DNA of 64,000 nucleotides. Origin: Verrucomicrobiota bacterium (GTDB lineage Bacteria; Verrucomicrobiota; Verrucomicrobiia; Verrucomicrobiales; Akkermansiaceae). The position numbers were made by a program, and so were the translations under genes. A model generated the notes under the pieces. It ran no database searches. It worked only from the letters and a program-made list of their open reading frames with translations, and had not been told where the DNA came from. Positions 17,561-29,100 of this stretch are shown here, one piece after another; position 1 is the first letter of the stretch; every line of letters starts with the position of its first letter. The DNA is taken from assembly GCA_017301995.1 (NCBI GenBank), contig JAFLEH010000002.1, positions 160,839 to 224,838 of the forward strand. Reading direction: 5' to 3'.

Positions 17561-18529
17561 TCAATATGCGTTGCGGATGGCGGATTTGACGAGGTCGTCG
17601 GGCTTGATCGCATCGGCTTCGCCTTCGAAGGAAAGGATCATGCGGTGGCGGAGGGCAGGGGCGGCGACGGAATCGACATCCTCGCGGGCGACGTGGAAAC
17701 GCCCGTCTAGGAGGGCTTTGGCGCGTGCGGCCAGGAGCATCGCCTGTGCGGCGCGGGGGCTGGCACCGTGGCGGACGTATTTTCTCACCTTTTCCGGTGA
17801 CTTTTCGTTTTCAGGATGGGTGTTTCTAACAATCCGGATGAGGTGGTCGCGGACTTCGTCGGCCACGGGGACATCGCGGAGCGAATGGCCCATGGCGAGA
17901 ATGTCCTCGCCTGTCGCCACCGGGGTGATTTCGGGCGCGGTGTTTCCGGTGGTGCGGTTGAGGATTTCGGCGAAATGGTCGTGGCCGGGAAGGGTGACGT
18001 GGAGTTTGAAAAAGAAGCGGTCGAGTTGGGCCTCCGGGAGGGGATAGGTGCCATCCTGTTCGATGGGGTTCTGGGTGGCGAGGACGAAGAACGGCGATTG
18101 CAGCGGATGGGTTTCGCCCGCGACTGTGACCCGCTTTTCCTGCATGGTTTCCAACAGCGCGGATTGGGTCTTGGGGGTGGCGCGGTTGATTTCATCCGCG
18201 AGCAGGATGTTGCAGAATACGGGACCGCGCTGGAACTCGAGCGCGCGGCGGTCACCCGAGCCGACCAAAATCTGGGTGCCGACGACATCGCTGGGGAGCA
18301 GGTCCGGGGTGAATTGGATGCGTCCGAACTTCAGATGCAGGGCGCGTGCGAGGGTGTTGACCAGCGCGGTCTTGCCGAGGCCGGGCACGCCTTCCAGCAA
18401 AACATGGCCGCCACAGATGATCGCGATCAGGACGTGGTCGATCACGTCCTCCTGGCCGACGATGAACTTGGCAACCTCCGTGCGGATGGTGTGGAAAACG
18501 GATTGGAATGACTCTGCGGGCGTGGGCAT
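17561..18529 (-). CDS. MoxR family AAA+ ATPase
   Basis: 322 residues from the ATG at 18529. The longer frame to 18655 overlaps the previous gene and adds a low-complexity stretch. Walker A is GVPGLGKT, Walker B is ILLADEINRA, sensor 1 is LATQNPIEQDG, followed by YPLPEAQLDRFFF, all typical of MoxR. The C-terminal lid includes HGASPRAAQAMLLAARA. It acts as a chaperone-like remodeller of VWA proteins, here presumably the DUF58 and two VWA proteins encoded next. It starts 52 bases after the stop of the coiled-coil membrane protein gene. Confidence 0.95.
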   Translation of the reverse strand: MPTPAESFQSVFHTIRTEVAKFIVGQEDVIDHVLIAIICGGHVLLEGVPGLGKTALVNTLARALHLKFGRIQFTPDLLPSDVVGTQILVGSGDRRALEFQRGPVFCNILLADEINRATPKTQSALLETMQEKRVTVAGETHPLQSPFFVLATQNPIEQDGTYPLPEAQLDRFFFKLHVTLPGHDHFAEILNRTTGNTAPEITPVATGEDILAMGHSLRDVPVADEVRDHLIRIVRNTHPENEKSPEKVRKYVRHGASPRAAQAMLLAARAKALLDGRFHVAREDVDSVAAPALRHRMILSFEGEADAIKPDDLVKSAIRNAY

Positions 18530-18581
18530 GGGGATGGGATTGGGGATTTGAAATGTCGCATTTGAACTAAATAAGTTTTCG

Positions 18582-20171
18582 TTATTTGTCCTCCGGGATG
18601 TTATGGATGCGTTCGAAGTATTCGCGGATGCCTTGTTTGAGTTCCTCCGGAACATCGTCGCGGTGGACGAGGGATTCGGTTTGTTTGCGGAAATCGCGTT
18701 CGCGGGCCGACTGGCCGCGACCTGAGACGCCGGTGCCGCTTTCGGCGGACTCGACTGACGACTGGGATTCGCCCTGTCCGAGATTTCCTTCGAGTTTGGT
18801 CATGTTGTTGTTATCCCGGGCCTCGTCTCGCTCGTTGCGTTTGCCGTCGGTGTGGCCGGTGCCGGGCTTGAGGCCGCCGATGCCGGCCATCATTTGTTGG
18901 GCGAGGCCGAGGGTTTGGGATCGTCCCGCGGCGAAGGAATTGGCCTTGGCGGCGCACTTTCCGAGCGCCTTGAGGCGGTTTTTCGCCTTTTCGCCGGCAT
19001 CGAGTTTGCCGAGACGCGCTCGGAGTTGTTGGAGATCCTTGTCGAGTTCTCCCGCTTTCTCCATTTTCTCCATCTCGCCGGGGTCGAGGTCCGCCTGAAG
19101 TTCTTTGTCGGCGGCATCGGCGGCTTGGTCGAGATCCTTGAGGAGTTCGTCCAATTCCTTGGCCTCGCCGGGGAGCCGTTCATTGGCGGGCGTCTTGCCG
19201 AAATCGCGTTTGCGCGCCCCGTTGGCCATGCGTCGGGCGATCTCCTTCATTTTGGCGGAACTTTGGCGCATCTTCGCGAGGTCGTCCGGGTTCGCGTGGT
19301 TGCCTTGTTTCGGCTTCATCTCTCCGAGTTTCTGTTGGGCGGCCTGGAAATCCTTGGCGTCGAGTTTGCGGGCGAGCTGTTTTGCATCGGCGAGTTGTGA
19401 CGCGTCGAGTTCGGCGGCGGCGAGCTTGAGCACCTCCGCGTCCTTGCGTGCTTCGAGGCCGGCGGCGGCGGTGGCGATTTTCTGTTCGAAGCGGGCCACC
19501 GCCTTCATCATGTCGCGCTGGTCCTTGGTGGGGGCGAGTTCCTTCGCCCACGCCCGGAGGGTTTCCGGTTTGAGAACTTCGCGCTCGTGTTCGTCCATGC
19601 CGGCGATGAGTTCCTCTACGATTTGTTGGAGTTCGGTGGCGACGGTGTTGGAGCGATCGAGGGTTTCCTGTTCCGCCCGGAGTTTGGCGGCGACCGCGGG
19701 AGAATGCGGAAGGATGGCGAGGACGGCGGCAACAACGGTTAGGATTGCGCCCAACCACAGCGCGCGGCGGCGGACGCCAAGCGGGATGGTCGCCGGGTCC
19801 TTGCCGGTGATGGCCGCCGCGGTGGCATCGCGCTGCAGTTGATAGATCGGACGTGCGCCATCGGGACGGGCTGCGAAATCCAGATAGGAAACCAGCGCGT
19901 CCTTGAGGCTGAAATGGCGGTCGGCGAATGCGGCGGCGCGGTGGGTGTCCGGGCGGCGCAGAATGGCCATGGCCAGTGCGGCAAGCAACGGAACCGCGGC
20001 GATCCACAGGTAGGCGGCGCGCGGGGCGGCATAGCCGAAACAACGCCACGCGAGCGCCCAGATCAGTGCTCCGGCTGCGCCAGCCACGAGCGCCGCGACA
20101 AGCGAGCGGGCGGTCAGCGCGCGGCTGAGCCGGGAGCGGACTCCGGATAGAAAGCGGTCGGTGATCGGCAT
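18582..20171 (-). CDS. DUF4175-like membrane protein with long coiled coil
   Basis: 529 residues. Three hydrophobic segments lie at about residues 24-44, 50-70 and 135-155, with a short soluble loop containing FADRHFSLKDALVSYLDF. From about residue 165 to 420 the protein is Lys/Glu/Ala/Leu-rich and helical, predicted coiled coil. A polar Gly/Ser/Asn/Asp tail (GHTDGKRNERDEARDNNN) and a short helical end follow. The membrane-plus-coiled-coil plan and its place beside MoxR resemble DUF4175-type proteins of these clusters. It starts 11 bases after the TPR gene stop. No catalytic motif is seen. Confidence 0.65.
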   Translation of the reverse strand: MPITDRFLSGVRSRLSRALTARSLVAALVAGAAGALIWALAWRCFGYAAPRAAYLWIAAVPLLAALAMAILRRPDTHRAAAFADRHFSLKDALVSYLDFAARPDGARPIYQLQRDATAAAITGKDPATIPLGVRRRALWLGAILTVVAAVLAILPHSPAVAAKLRAEQETLDRSNTVATELQQIVEELIAGMDEHEREVLKPETLRAWAKELAPTKDQRDMMKAVARFEQKIATAAAGLEARKDAEVLKLAAAELDASQLADAKQLARKLDAKDFQAAQQKLGEMKPKQGNHANPDDLAKMRQSSAKMKEIARRMANGARKRDFGKTPANERLPGEAKELDELLKDLDQAADAADKELQADLDPGEMEKMEKAGELDKDLQQLRARLGKLDAGEKAKNRLKALGKCAAKANSFAAGRSQTLGLAQQMMAGIGGLKPGTGHTDGKRNERDEARDNNNMTKLEGNLGQGESQSSVESAESGTGVSGRGQSARERDFRKQTESLVHRDDVPEELKQGIREYFERIHNIPEDK

Positions 20172-20182
20172 AAGGGATGGAA

Positions 20183-23100
20183 CTATTGTTTGCGTTTGGG
20201 TGTTTCACCAGCGCGTTGTTTCAGGGTGGCGGCGCGGGCATCGAAGGTTTCGAGAGTTCGCTTGTTGAGCTTGCCGCGGTCGATGGACGGGAGCAGCGCT
20301 TTGGCGTCCGCGTCCTGTTTGGCGTCGATGTAGTAGATAAACCGGCTTGCGCGGGTCATGTCGGAATAGGCGGACGCATGGTGGCGGGCGTCGATTTCCT
20401 CGGCGGCGAGCCAGGTGGCGATGGCCGTCTTGCCGTCGTTTTTGCGCCAGGCGAGGATTCCGGCGAGTTCGGTGAGGTATTCGGGTTTGCGCGGGCAGGT
20501 ATCGGGAACGGCGTTGATCGCGTCTTTGATCGTGTCGAACTTGAACATGCCGGAGGTTTCCATGTCGCTGATGCGGTAGCGCGGGGAGATCTCGATGGCG
20601 GCGATGTCCTTGTCGGTGAGTATCGCGGTGAGAAGGAGGGGTGCGGAGTTTTCGCGGCCGTCGATCTCGAATGTCATGTCTTTCCAGAATTCATAATAGT
20701 TTTCGTGACGGCCCGGCCCGGAAGTGTCATCCGCCGGGGCGAACTTGATCCGGGATCGGACCAGATAGATCTGTTTGTCCAACCAGGGGACGAGATCGGC
20801 GCCCTTGCCCGCCGCAGCGTGTGCGAAGACAAGGAAAGTGCGGAAGTGCTGTTGGTATTGTCTGCCGTATCCATCGTCATTTCCAGTGATGGCCTCGACC
20901 GCGAGAGTCCGTACCGAGGCGAGCCATTTCTCCTTATCTTCGGGCTTGGCATGGAGGATCGAAGTCACACAGCGGGGAGCGAAGAATACCAAAAGGGTGC
21001 GTAGCCGCTCGGTGGCGAACCATGTCTCATCTCCCGTTACCGTCGTTAGACCGGATGCTTGCTTGAAGAATTCCTCCGGGTCTCCCTTGTTGAGGTTGAT
21101 ACTGATGAGGCGGTCGAGGGCGCAGATCCGGTAGTCGATGCGCTGGCGCTCCGCCGAATCGGTGTTGTCGCGCAGTGTGGCGCGGTCTTCGATCATGTCT
21201 CCCATGCGGAGATTGGCGCAGATGGTGCGGAGGGCGTCCGCGAGGGCAAGGTCCTTGCCGGGAGCGATGGCGCAGAGGATCTCGAGACGGGCCTGTTGTT
21301 GGGGCGGAGCCTCGGTCGCAAAGCGCCCGGTCAGTTTCGCGATCCTGTCGGCGCGCGGGGTGGACGGCATCAGTTTTTCGTCCTTGGTCTCGTGATAGAT
21401 ATGCATCAGGCTTTCCACCCGGTAACGCTGCTGCGGGTCCTTGATAGCGGCAAGGAGCGGAGGAAGGGCTTCCTCCATCTTGCGGTCGAATCGGAAGACG
21501 ACCTCGCCGGAGGATCCGCCTCCATAGAGGTAGCAGGAATCGAGGATGAACGGTTCGTGCGGGGGAGGCACGAGCGATGCGGCGATTTCGGGAAGGCCTT
21601 CGAGTGCCAGGCGGGTCAGGTGTTTGAAGTTCGCGGAACAGGCATCCTTGTTGGCGGTGAAAACCTTGGTGATCGCGTTCTTGTCTCCGGAGCGCGCGGC
21701 CATGGCCAGCGATATATCCAGGAGATTCCGCCGGATCCCGGAGGTAGTGTAGCCGGCCCCCAGGGATTCGTTGGCGTCTATGACGGCCGGAATGGTCTTG
21801 GTGGACAGAGTGGCCGCCTGTTCCGGGGTGAAATGGGCCGGGGTTAGGTTGCGCACGGTGTTGAACGCCTGGTTTACGGTCTCTGATTTGGATAGATCGG
21901 CCTTGTCGATGGCGGCGATGAGTTGTGCCGCGAATCGCGGATCCGCGCACGCGTTCCGGTCTCTATCCACCAAGGAGGTGATGATGGGAAGAGCGGAAGC
22001 CGGCGGAAGGGCGGGATGCGAGAGCAGGGCGTGATAGGCGTCCGCGCGGGCCGCCTTCTTTTTGTCGTCGGGGGACCTCATGGCCGCGCTGGCGGTGAGG
22101 CAGCGGATAACCCGGGCGCACAGCGGATTGTGGGGCGCGATTTCCTTGTCGGCCCAGGGGTCGATGGTTTTGGCGGCATCGGTCCGCAGATTGTAGGTCC
22201 AGTTTCCTCCCAGCATGGAGGCCAACAGGTCCGGATTGGATGTTAGATCGGCGTCTTTGATGAAGGCGAAGAATCCGACCATCTTGGATGTTTCGCCTTT
22301 GCCGACGGCCGCCCATTTTTCGGGAACCGGCAGTTGGTCCTCGGATGAGCCTCCGGAAAACACCCGGTCCAGCAAATATCGCAGATAGTTGCTGCGGTCC
22401 GGCGAGATCCTAATGTCGGGGGATGTCAGCATGACAAAGCGGAGGGCCGAGGCCAGGGGTATTCTGGACCGGGATTCTCCGTAGGTGAGGGATTGGACGA
22501 TATTGCTGTAGGTGTTTGAGAGCGAGGTGCCTCTTGTGTCTGCGGCGGCAGCGGCTTTTGACCAACATGCGGCCGCGCGCTCCGGTGCGCGACGGATGAG
22601 GCGGAGGGTAAGGAGGGACGCTTCCTGCTGTGAGCCACCGGTGCTCGCGTTTGCCGTTAGCGCCTTCAGTAGGCGGGATTCGAGGGCTTTGTCGATATCG
22701 CGGGTGGCGGCATCGATCCACGAAGCCAGACCGCCGGACTCAAGTGGCGGCCATGTGGTGATGAGGAACTCCGCGAAGGCCGCCTGTTGGGGTTGCGGCC
22801 ATCGGCGGATCGCCGGGATCTCAGGGGCGACGAGCTTCGCGACCTGGTCGGGTTTGGATTTTGTCAGGAAGCTGGCGGTGACGGAGGCCCAAAAGCGCTC
22901 CGGTCCGGTGACGGCGGCGAGTTCCTTTGCGAGGGCGGTGCGGCAAGGTTCCCGTGGGACGCCGATACACCGGCTAGGGAGGAACGAGCCATCCGCGGAG
23001 AACATGCCGGGGCCGGGCACGAACAACGCCGTTTGCCGGAGATGGGCGGCCATGGAGGCCGCGAGTGCTTCGGCGTTGTCGGGTTTGCGTTCCGCGTAAG

Positions 23101-26100
23101 CCGCCGGGAAGATGTTTGACAGGTGGGAGTCGCCGTCGGGCGTTTGGGAAGGAATGCCATAGGCGTCCAGCAGGCGCTTTCCGAGGTAATTCTGGACTCT
23201 TCCGGATTGCCGGTTGCCACTCGCGATGGTGGTGAAAGCCTGTAACTTCTGATAGGCGGATTGCATTGCCGACGATGATGGATAGGAGCTGTTGCCATCC
23301 CCTGCGATGAACCGGTAGGCGGGCCAGTGTTTTTCCGGGCCCAGGATATCGGTGGCGATTTTGGTGATGCGCTTCCAACCCTCCGCGGGTGGCGCGGTGG
23401 CGATCCAGCGGGTGGTGATGGCCGTGGCGGCCGCGGACAACGGATTGACGCGGTAGGTGCCGGTGTTTGGATCGTAGATCTGACCCGTCCCGGTGAGCAG
23501 CGGAGCCGGACCGATCTTGGTTAGGAGATGTTCGCATGCGGCGCTCGTGTCGCTGCCGTCGAGATCGGTCAGCCAGAGTGCGGCTGAGAGACAATCTGAC
23601 ATGGTGGGGGATGATTCCTTGGGTTCGGAAATCGCGGCGACAAGCTTGCCGATCGCGTCCGGTTCGGGCTTTTTCAGGATGTTGTAGCACTCGCGGACGG
23701 GTTCCGCGGATTTGTCAGGTAGGACCGCCATCAGATCGTCGGCGAGGTTTGGCGGGCGCATGGAAGCCGGGACGCTGGCGAGGAAGGCGTCCGGAGAAAT
23801 GCCGCCGGATAGAGTCGAGCCATAGCTCGCTCCGCCTCCGGAGGATATCCGCGCCCAGAGCGCCTGCTGCTTGCTGAAACCGTATCGACCATCGGATGTC
23901 CCGGCACCCAGCAACCGAGGAAGGGCCCGTTCGAGCGCGGTGACGGCGTGTTTGGCCAAGGTGGCGTCGTCGAGCCCGAATGCCTTGCGCCCGGCGTAGA
24001 GGATCTGGAATGCCTGCTCCGAGGTGCCCGGATGTTTCAGCATTGCGGTGGTTAGATCGCGCAGCAGTTCGACGCGCTGTTCGGCGAGTTTGCCGATTTC
24101 CCGGATTTTCCGGATGTCCTCCTCGTCGTCGTCCTTGCGAGGTTCCGGGAGCGGTTCGGCCAGTCCGGGGAGTTGCCGCTGGGAATCGTTCAGATAGATG
24201 GATTGCGTAAGGGAGAGGATGCTGTTGTTGATCCAGGTGAGGTTCTTGCTGGCGCTTTGGTCGGCGGGGATCGCATCCAGCAGGGCGATGACGGGTTTCC
24301 AACCGGCGAGCCGTTTCGGATAGTCCGCCACGGTGGAGCTGGACGAGTCCTCGCGCTTGAGGAGGCGGCTGCCGAACTCGAAGAGGTCGTTGTCCGGCTG
24401 TGCGGCGACGGATTTGAACAGCTCCGCCTGGTGTTCCGGTTCGGAGGCGAGGCAGAGCAGGGCGAGCGCTTCCGGTGAGTCCGGATTCCCGAGGTGGAGG
24501 CGTTCCAGGTCCTCGCGGTGGTTGGCCGGGTCGTCGATGCGGCAAATGGCGGTTAGAAAAGCGAGCCGTTTCTCGAATGGCGCCTCGTCCGGCGGGCGGA
24601 GCGCTTCGATTTCCTTGGTCAGTTTGAGCTTGGTGGCTTGGGAGATGAGTTCGCGGGTGCTGTAATCGTCGGTGCTGTTGGAAATCCGCTGGAGGAGCAT
24701 GCGTGCGGCGGCGGTTCGGTTGCCATTGCGGACCATGGCCGCCGGGTCGTTGCTGGCGCGCCGGAAGGAGGATAATCCGCTATAACGGGCCGCGAGCGCG
24801 GCGGACGGCGGCTTGCGCAGCGCGGCGGCCACGTCCGTTAGGCCGAGGGTCTTGAAGTTTTTTGCGAACATGGCGCGCTGGTCCGGATTGTAGAGCGACT
24901 TGGAGAGGCGCAGCAGGGCCGATCTTGCCGGATCGAGGTCGAGCGTGGCGCGGGCTTTTTCGTCCAGGCGGAGGGCGGTGGCGGCAAGATGGGTTCGGGC
25001 GAGGTTGGACCATTGGGGCTCCGGTGCGGCGGCGGCGCGGACGGCGAGTTGATAGGCGACCGGAGCGTCGTCGGTGCCGCGGGAGGCGAGCCATGCGGAC
25101 GACCAAAGGAGAACCGGCGTGGCAGGGACCGCCTCCGGTTTTGTCAGATTGGCGATGGCGGCGCGGAGTTCGGGTTGGAAATCGAGCGCGTCGAGAATCA
25201 CGAGTTGGAGCAGTGGTTCGGAGACGGTGGCCAGGGCGGCCAGGAACGCCGGTTTGTCACGCACCTCGAACTTGTCCGGGATGGATTTCGGCGAGGAGTT
25301 CCGCGGGCCGGATGTCGCGGGCTGGGATTTTGCGATTTCATCGAGCAATTCGACGACTTCAGGGGGAATTGGAACCGTGGGGCGGCTGTTTCCGTCGGTG
25401 TTCATGCGGAACGCGCCGAGGAATTCGCAGCCTGAGGAAAGGGCGGCCGAGTACCACACCTGATAGCCCGACTGATTGGCGATCTGCTGGCGGGGGACCG
25501 GCGTGAGTCCCTCGTCGCTGCCGAATGGGTTGAAGGAGCGCGAGGAGTAGTTTTGCCACCGGTTGGATAGGGACGGGTTTTTCGCGGCATCCGCTTTCCA
25601 TTTGGCGATGATCCGGTTGAGGGTTGCGGCCGCTTCCTGATAGCGGCCTGCGGCCACCGCCTCGTTCAATCCACCGAAATCCCGATAGGTCCGGATGCGT
25701 TCGTGGGCAGGGTGGTCGGCCGGGAGTTTTGCGGTGACAAGCGATTCGAGTTCCTTTTGGACGGCCGCGTTTCCGGAGCGGTAGTTCAGCAGGCTGTATG
25801 CCCGGTTTGCAATGACCTCGGCGGAGGCGTTGCGGCAGGCTTCAAGAGTGAGTCTTTCGATCTCCGGGCCGAGGGTTTCCGACTGTTTCGGGTTGCTGGC
25901 GGAGATTCTCGACAGGCATTCGAGCGCTTTGTCCGGGTCGGTGGCGACGAGCGCCTTGGCACTGGCCAGATAGGTTTCCGGTTTGACGACGAGCCGTGCG
26001 GAGTTTTGGGACGGGTTCGCACGGTTGTTTTTCGTCGGCTTGCCGGGCGAGATTTCCGCAAACAGGACGGAAAACATATAACTTGATGAAATTGACAACA

Positions 26101-29100
26101 ACCGGGTATCGGTGGGATTGGCGGCGACGAGCGAATCGAGGGTTTCGGTTTCCGGCATTGTGGCGATCCGTTTCAGGGCGGGTAGAAACGGGACATCCGG
26201 AAGGCGGACCCGGTCGAGGCAGGCGGCGCGTTCGGCCAGCGGCTTGCGGCAGGCGATGGCGAAGCAGTGGACGAGGGATCGGAAACGCAGTTCGAGGCTG
26301 GTGGCGGGGATGTTGAAACGAATCGGGCCATTCGAGCTTCCATAACGCCGGAGCGACGCCTTCGAAATGAATCGGGAGCTGTTGCCCCAGGGATCGCCTG
26401 GATAGGCGGCCTCGATGGCCCTGCTGAGATGGGCGAGCGCCTGGGCCTCGGGGGAGAGCGGCTGCGAAGGGCCCGCAGGTGGCTGATAGCCCGGATAGTA
26501 GCGGCCGGGATTGTAGCCGGAGGGTGTGATGCCGACGGCGGTCGGCGGGAGTTTCAGCTCTCGGGATTCATCGAGCAGCGAGAGAAAGATCGGCAGCGCT
26601 TCGTCAGGGCGGTCGAGTTGTTCGAGGGCTGAGGCTTTCAGATAGGCGATGCGCCAATCCGCCGCGACGTCCGGTTTGGCCCGGGCGATGATTGCCAGCG
26701 CGGTTTCCCAATCGGCGGTTTGGAACGGCCCGAGGGCGAGGGTTTCCAGTTGGCGGGGATCGTTGGCCTCGGCGGCAAGGCGGTTGGTGATGGCATCCGC
26801 CTTTTCGGTCTCGCCATTGCGGAGGTGGAAGGCGGCGAGGCGGCGCAAGGCGTCGGGCGAGGGTTGAATGCGGGCCAGTTCGGATAGAACATTCCCGGCT
26901 TCGTCGGTGGCTCCGTTTTGTTCGAGCTGGTTGGCGTATTGGATCTGGAGGTCGGTATCGGATGGGGCGGTCCGCGCCGCCTGTTCCAGCAACGCGACGG
27001 CCTCCGTGCTGCGGTTCCATGAGTTCAGAAGTTCGCGGAGGACGAGGATGGGCGTGGTGGCTGACGGATTCTCACGGATGCGTTTGCGGAACGTGTCTTC
27101 GAGTTCCTGTTCCCGTCCGCAGGCGGTGGCGGCGGCGGAAAGGGCCGGCACGAGCTTGAGTTTGGCGGCGGGCGTGTCCGCCTCGTCGTGGAGTTGGAGG
27201 GTGATACGGTAGGCTTCCGCGGACGATCCGGAGGCGATGAGAACGGCGGAGAGCTTCTCGCGCAGTTCCGTGTCGTTGCCGAACTTGGCGATGGCGCGGC
27301 GGATCTCCGCGGCGGCATCGGCGGGTTTTCCGAGTTCCGACTGCAGGTCCGATAGAGTCAGGTAGGCCGTTTTGTCGCCTGGCGCGAGGGTTTTCCACTC
27401 GCCGGTGGTGGCGATGGCGTCACTGGTGCGGCCGGCGCGGCGCTGGAGTCCGACAAGCTGGCGGAGATAGGCGGGGGTGCGGTTGCCGGGTATGGTGATG
27501 AGCTGGCGGAGCGTGTCGATGGCGCCGGGCAGGTCGCCGCGGGATTCCAGCAGCGCGATTTTCTGGAGCAGCGCGCAGTGGGAGGTGTCGCCCTCGGCAG
27601 CGGCGGTTAGGGTCTTGGTGGCGGAAAGCGAGTCACCGAGGGATTCGTGGAGTTGGGCCAACAGGCAGAGGCGCTGGACCGACGGTTTGGGCATGTTTGC
27701 GAGATCGCGGATGGTGGCCTCCTCGGCTTGCGCGCGGCGGATGAGCGAGACGGCGATCTGGACGGCGGTCTGGGTTTCGGTGGGGGTGGATGCGAGGTCG
27801 AGAAGCGCGATCGCGCGGGGGACGGCCGAGGCGGCGGCGTCGGTCAGGAGGGCGGCCTGGCACAGCGCGGATAGAACGAGGGGGTCGGCGGAAAAGGCGT
27901 CGGCCCGGGAGGCCAGGACCTGATAGGCCGCATCGGTTTTGCCCTGTGCGGCGAGCGAGCGGGAGAGGCGGAGAAGCTCCTCTCGGGGTGCGGTTTTGGC
28001 CGCTTCGGTCCATATTTCGACGGCCTTGTCGGTTTCCTTGTTGCGCGCGAGGAATTGGGCGAGGGCGTCGGCGGACTCGGAGTGCGGACCGTCCTGTTTG
28101 GCGGCGGCTTCGAGGATCGCGCGGGCCTTGTCGGTTTGTTGGAAGCGCTCGTGGATCTGGGCCGATTGGATACGGCCGGAGGCGTCCGCCGGGAGAAGTT
28201 TGATGGATTGTGAAATGGCGCGGTCGAGGCCGTCCTGGTCCTTGATGGATTGGCAGAGAGAGGCGAGCTGCAGCCAGAGTGCGGCGTCGGCGGGGTTTTG
28301 CTCGGTTAGGAGACGGAGTTCGGCGGCGGCTTCCTTGGTTTGGCCGGCGCGTTCGAGGATGGATGCCAGCGATTGGCGGATGGGAACCGAGTCCGGTGAT
28401 GATTTGAGCAGATCGCGATGGATGGCGATGGCGCGTTCGATATCGCCGGAGGCGAGGGTGTGGGCCGCGAGCGCCAGATGGAGGGCGGTGCGGGTGGGGG
28501 CGGCGGTGATCGCCTGTTCGAGGAACTTCCGGTAACCCTGCTGATTCTGGCCGGAGGCGAACAGTTTTTCCGCGAGGGCGAGGGTTTCCTTTTCCAACCA
28601 GGAATCCTGGGCGGAAAGCGCGAGGATCGCCTGGTATTCCCCGGCGGCGTCCGTTGGTTTGTTGGCGAGGCCGAGGATCTCCGCCAAGCGGAGGCGGCGG
28701 ACGGCATTCTGATAGGGGTCTTTGGTGAGTTCGACGAGTTTGCGCGCGGATTCGACCGCCTGAGCGGTTAGATTCTCCTGGAGCAGGAGGTCGATGAGGT
28801 CTTCGCGCAGGCCGGGATCGTCGGGGTGTTTGGCGAGCAGGCCGTCCCAGGCTTTGAGGGCGTCGTCGGGCTTTCCGGATTGGGCGAGTAGGCGTCCTGC
28901 CAAGGTGGTGGCTTCGAGGTCGAGTTGGGGATCGGCCGCGGCCGCGGTCAGATCGGCCAAAGCGGGTTCTATCCGGAGGATTTTGGCGAGCATTTTGCCC
29001 CTGGCGAGCCGGGCGGCCGGGGTGTCCGGAGCGAGTTTGATTGCCTGGTCGAGGGCGGCGACGGCGGCGGCGTCATTGCCGGTGAACTCGTGGACGGCGG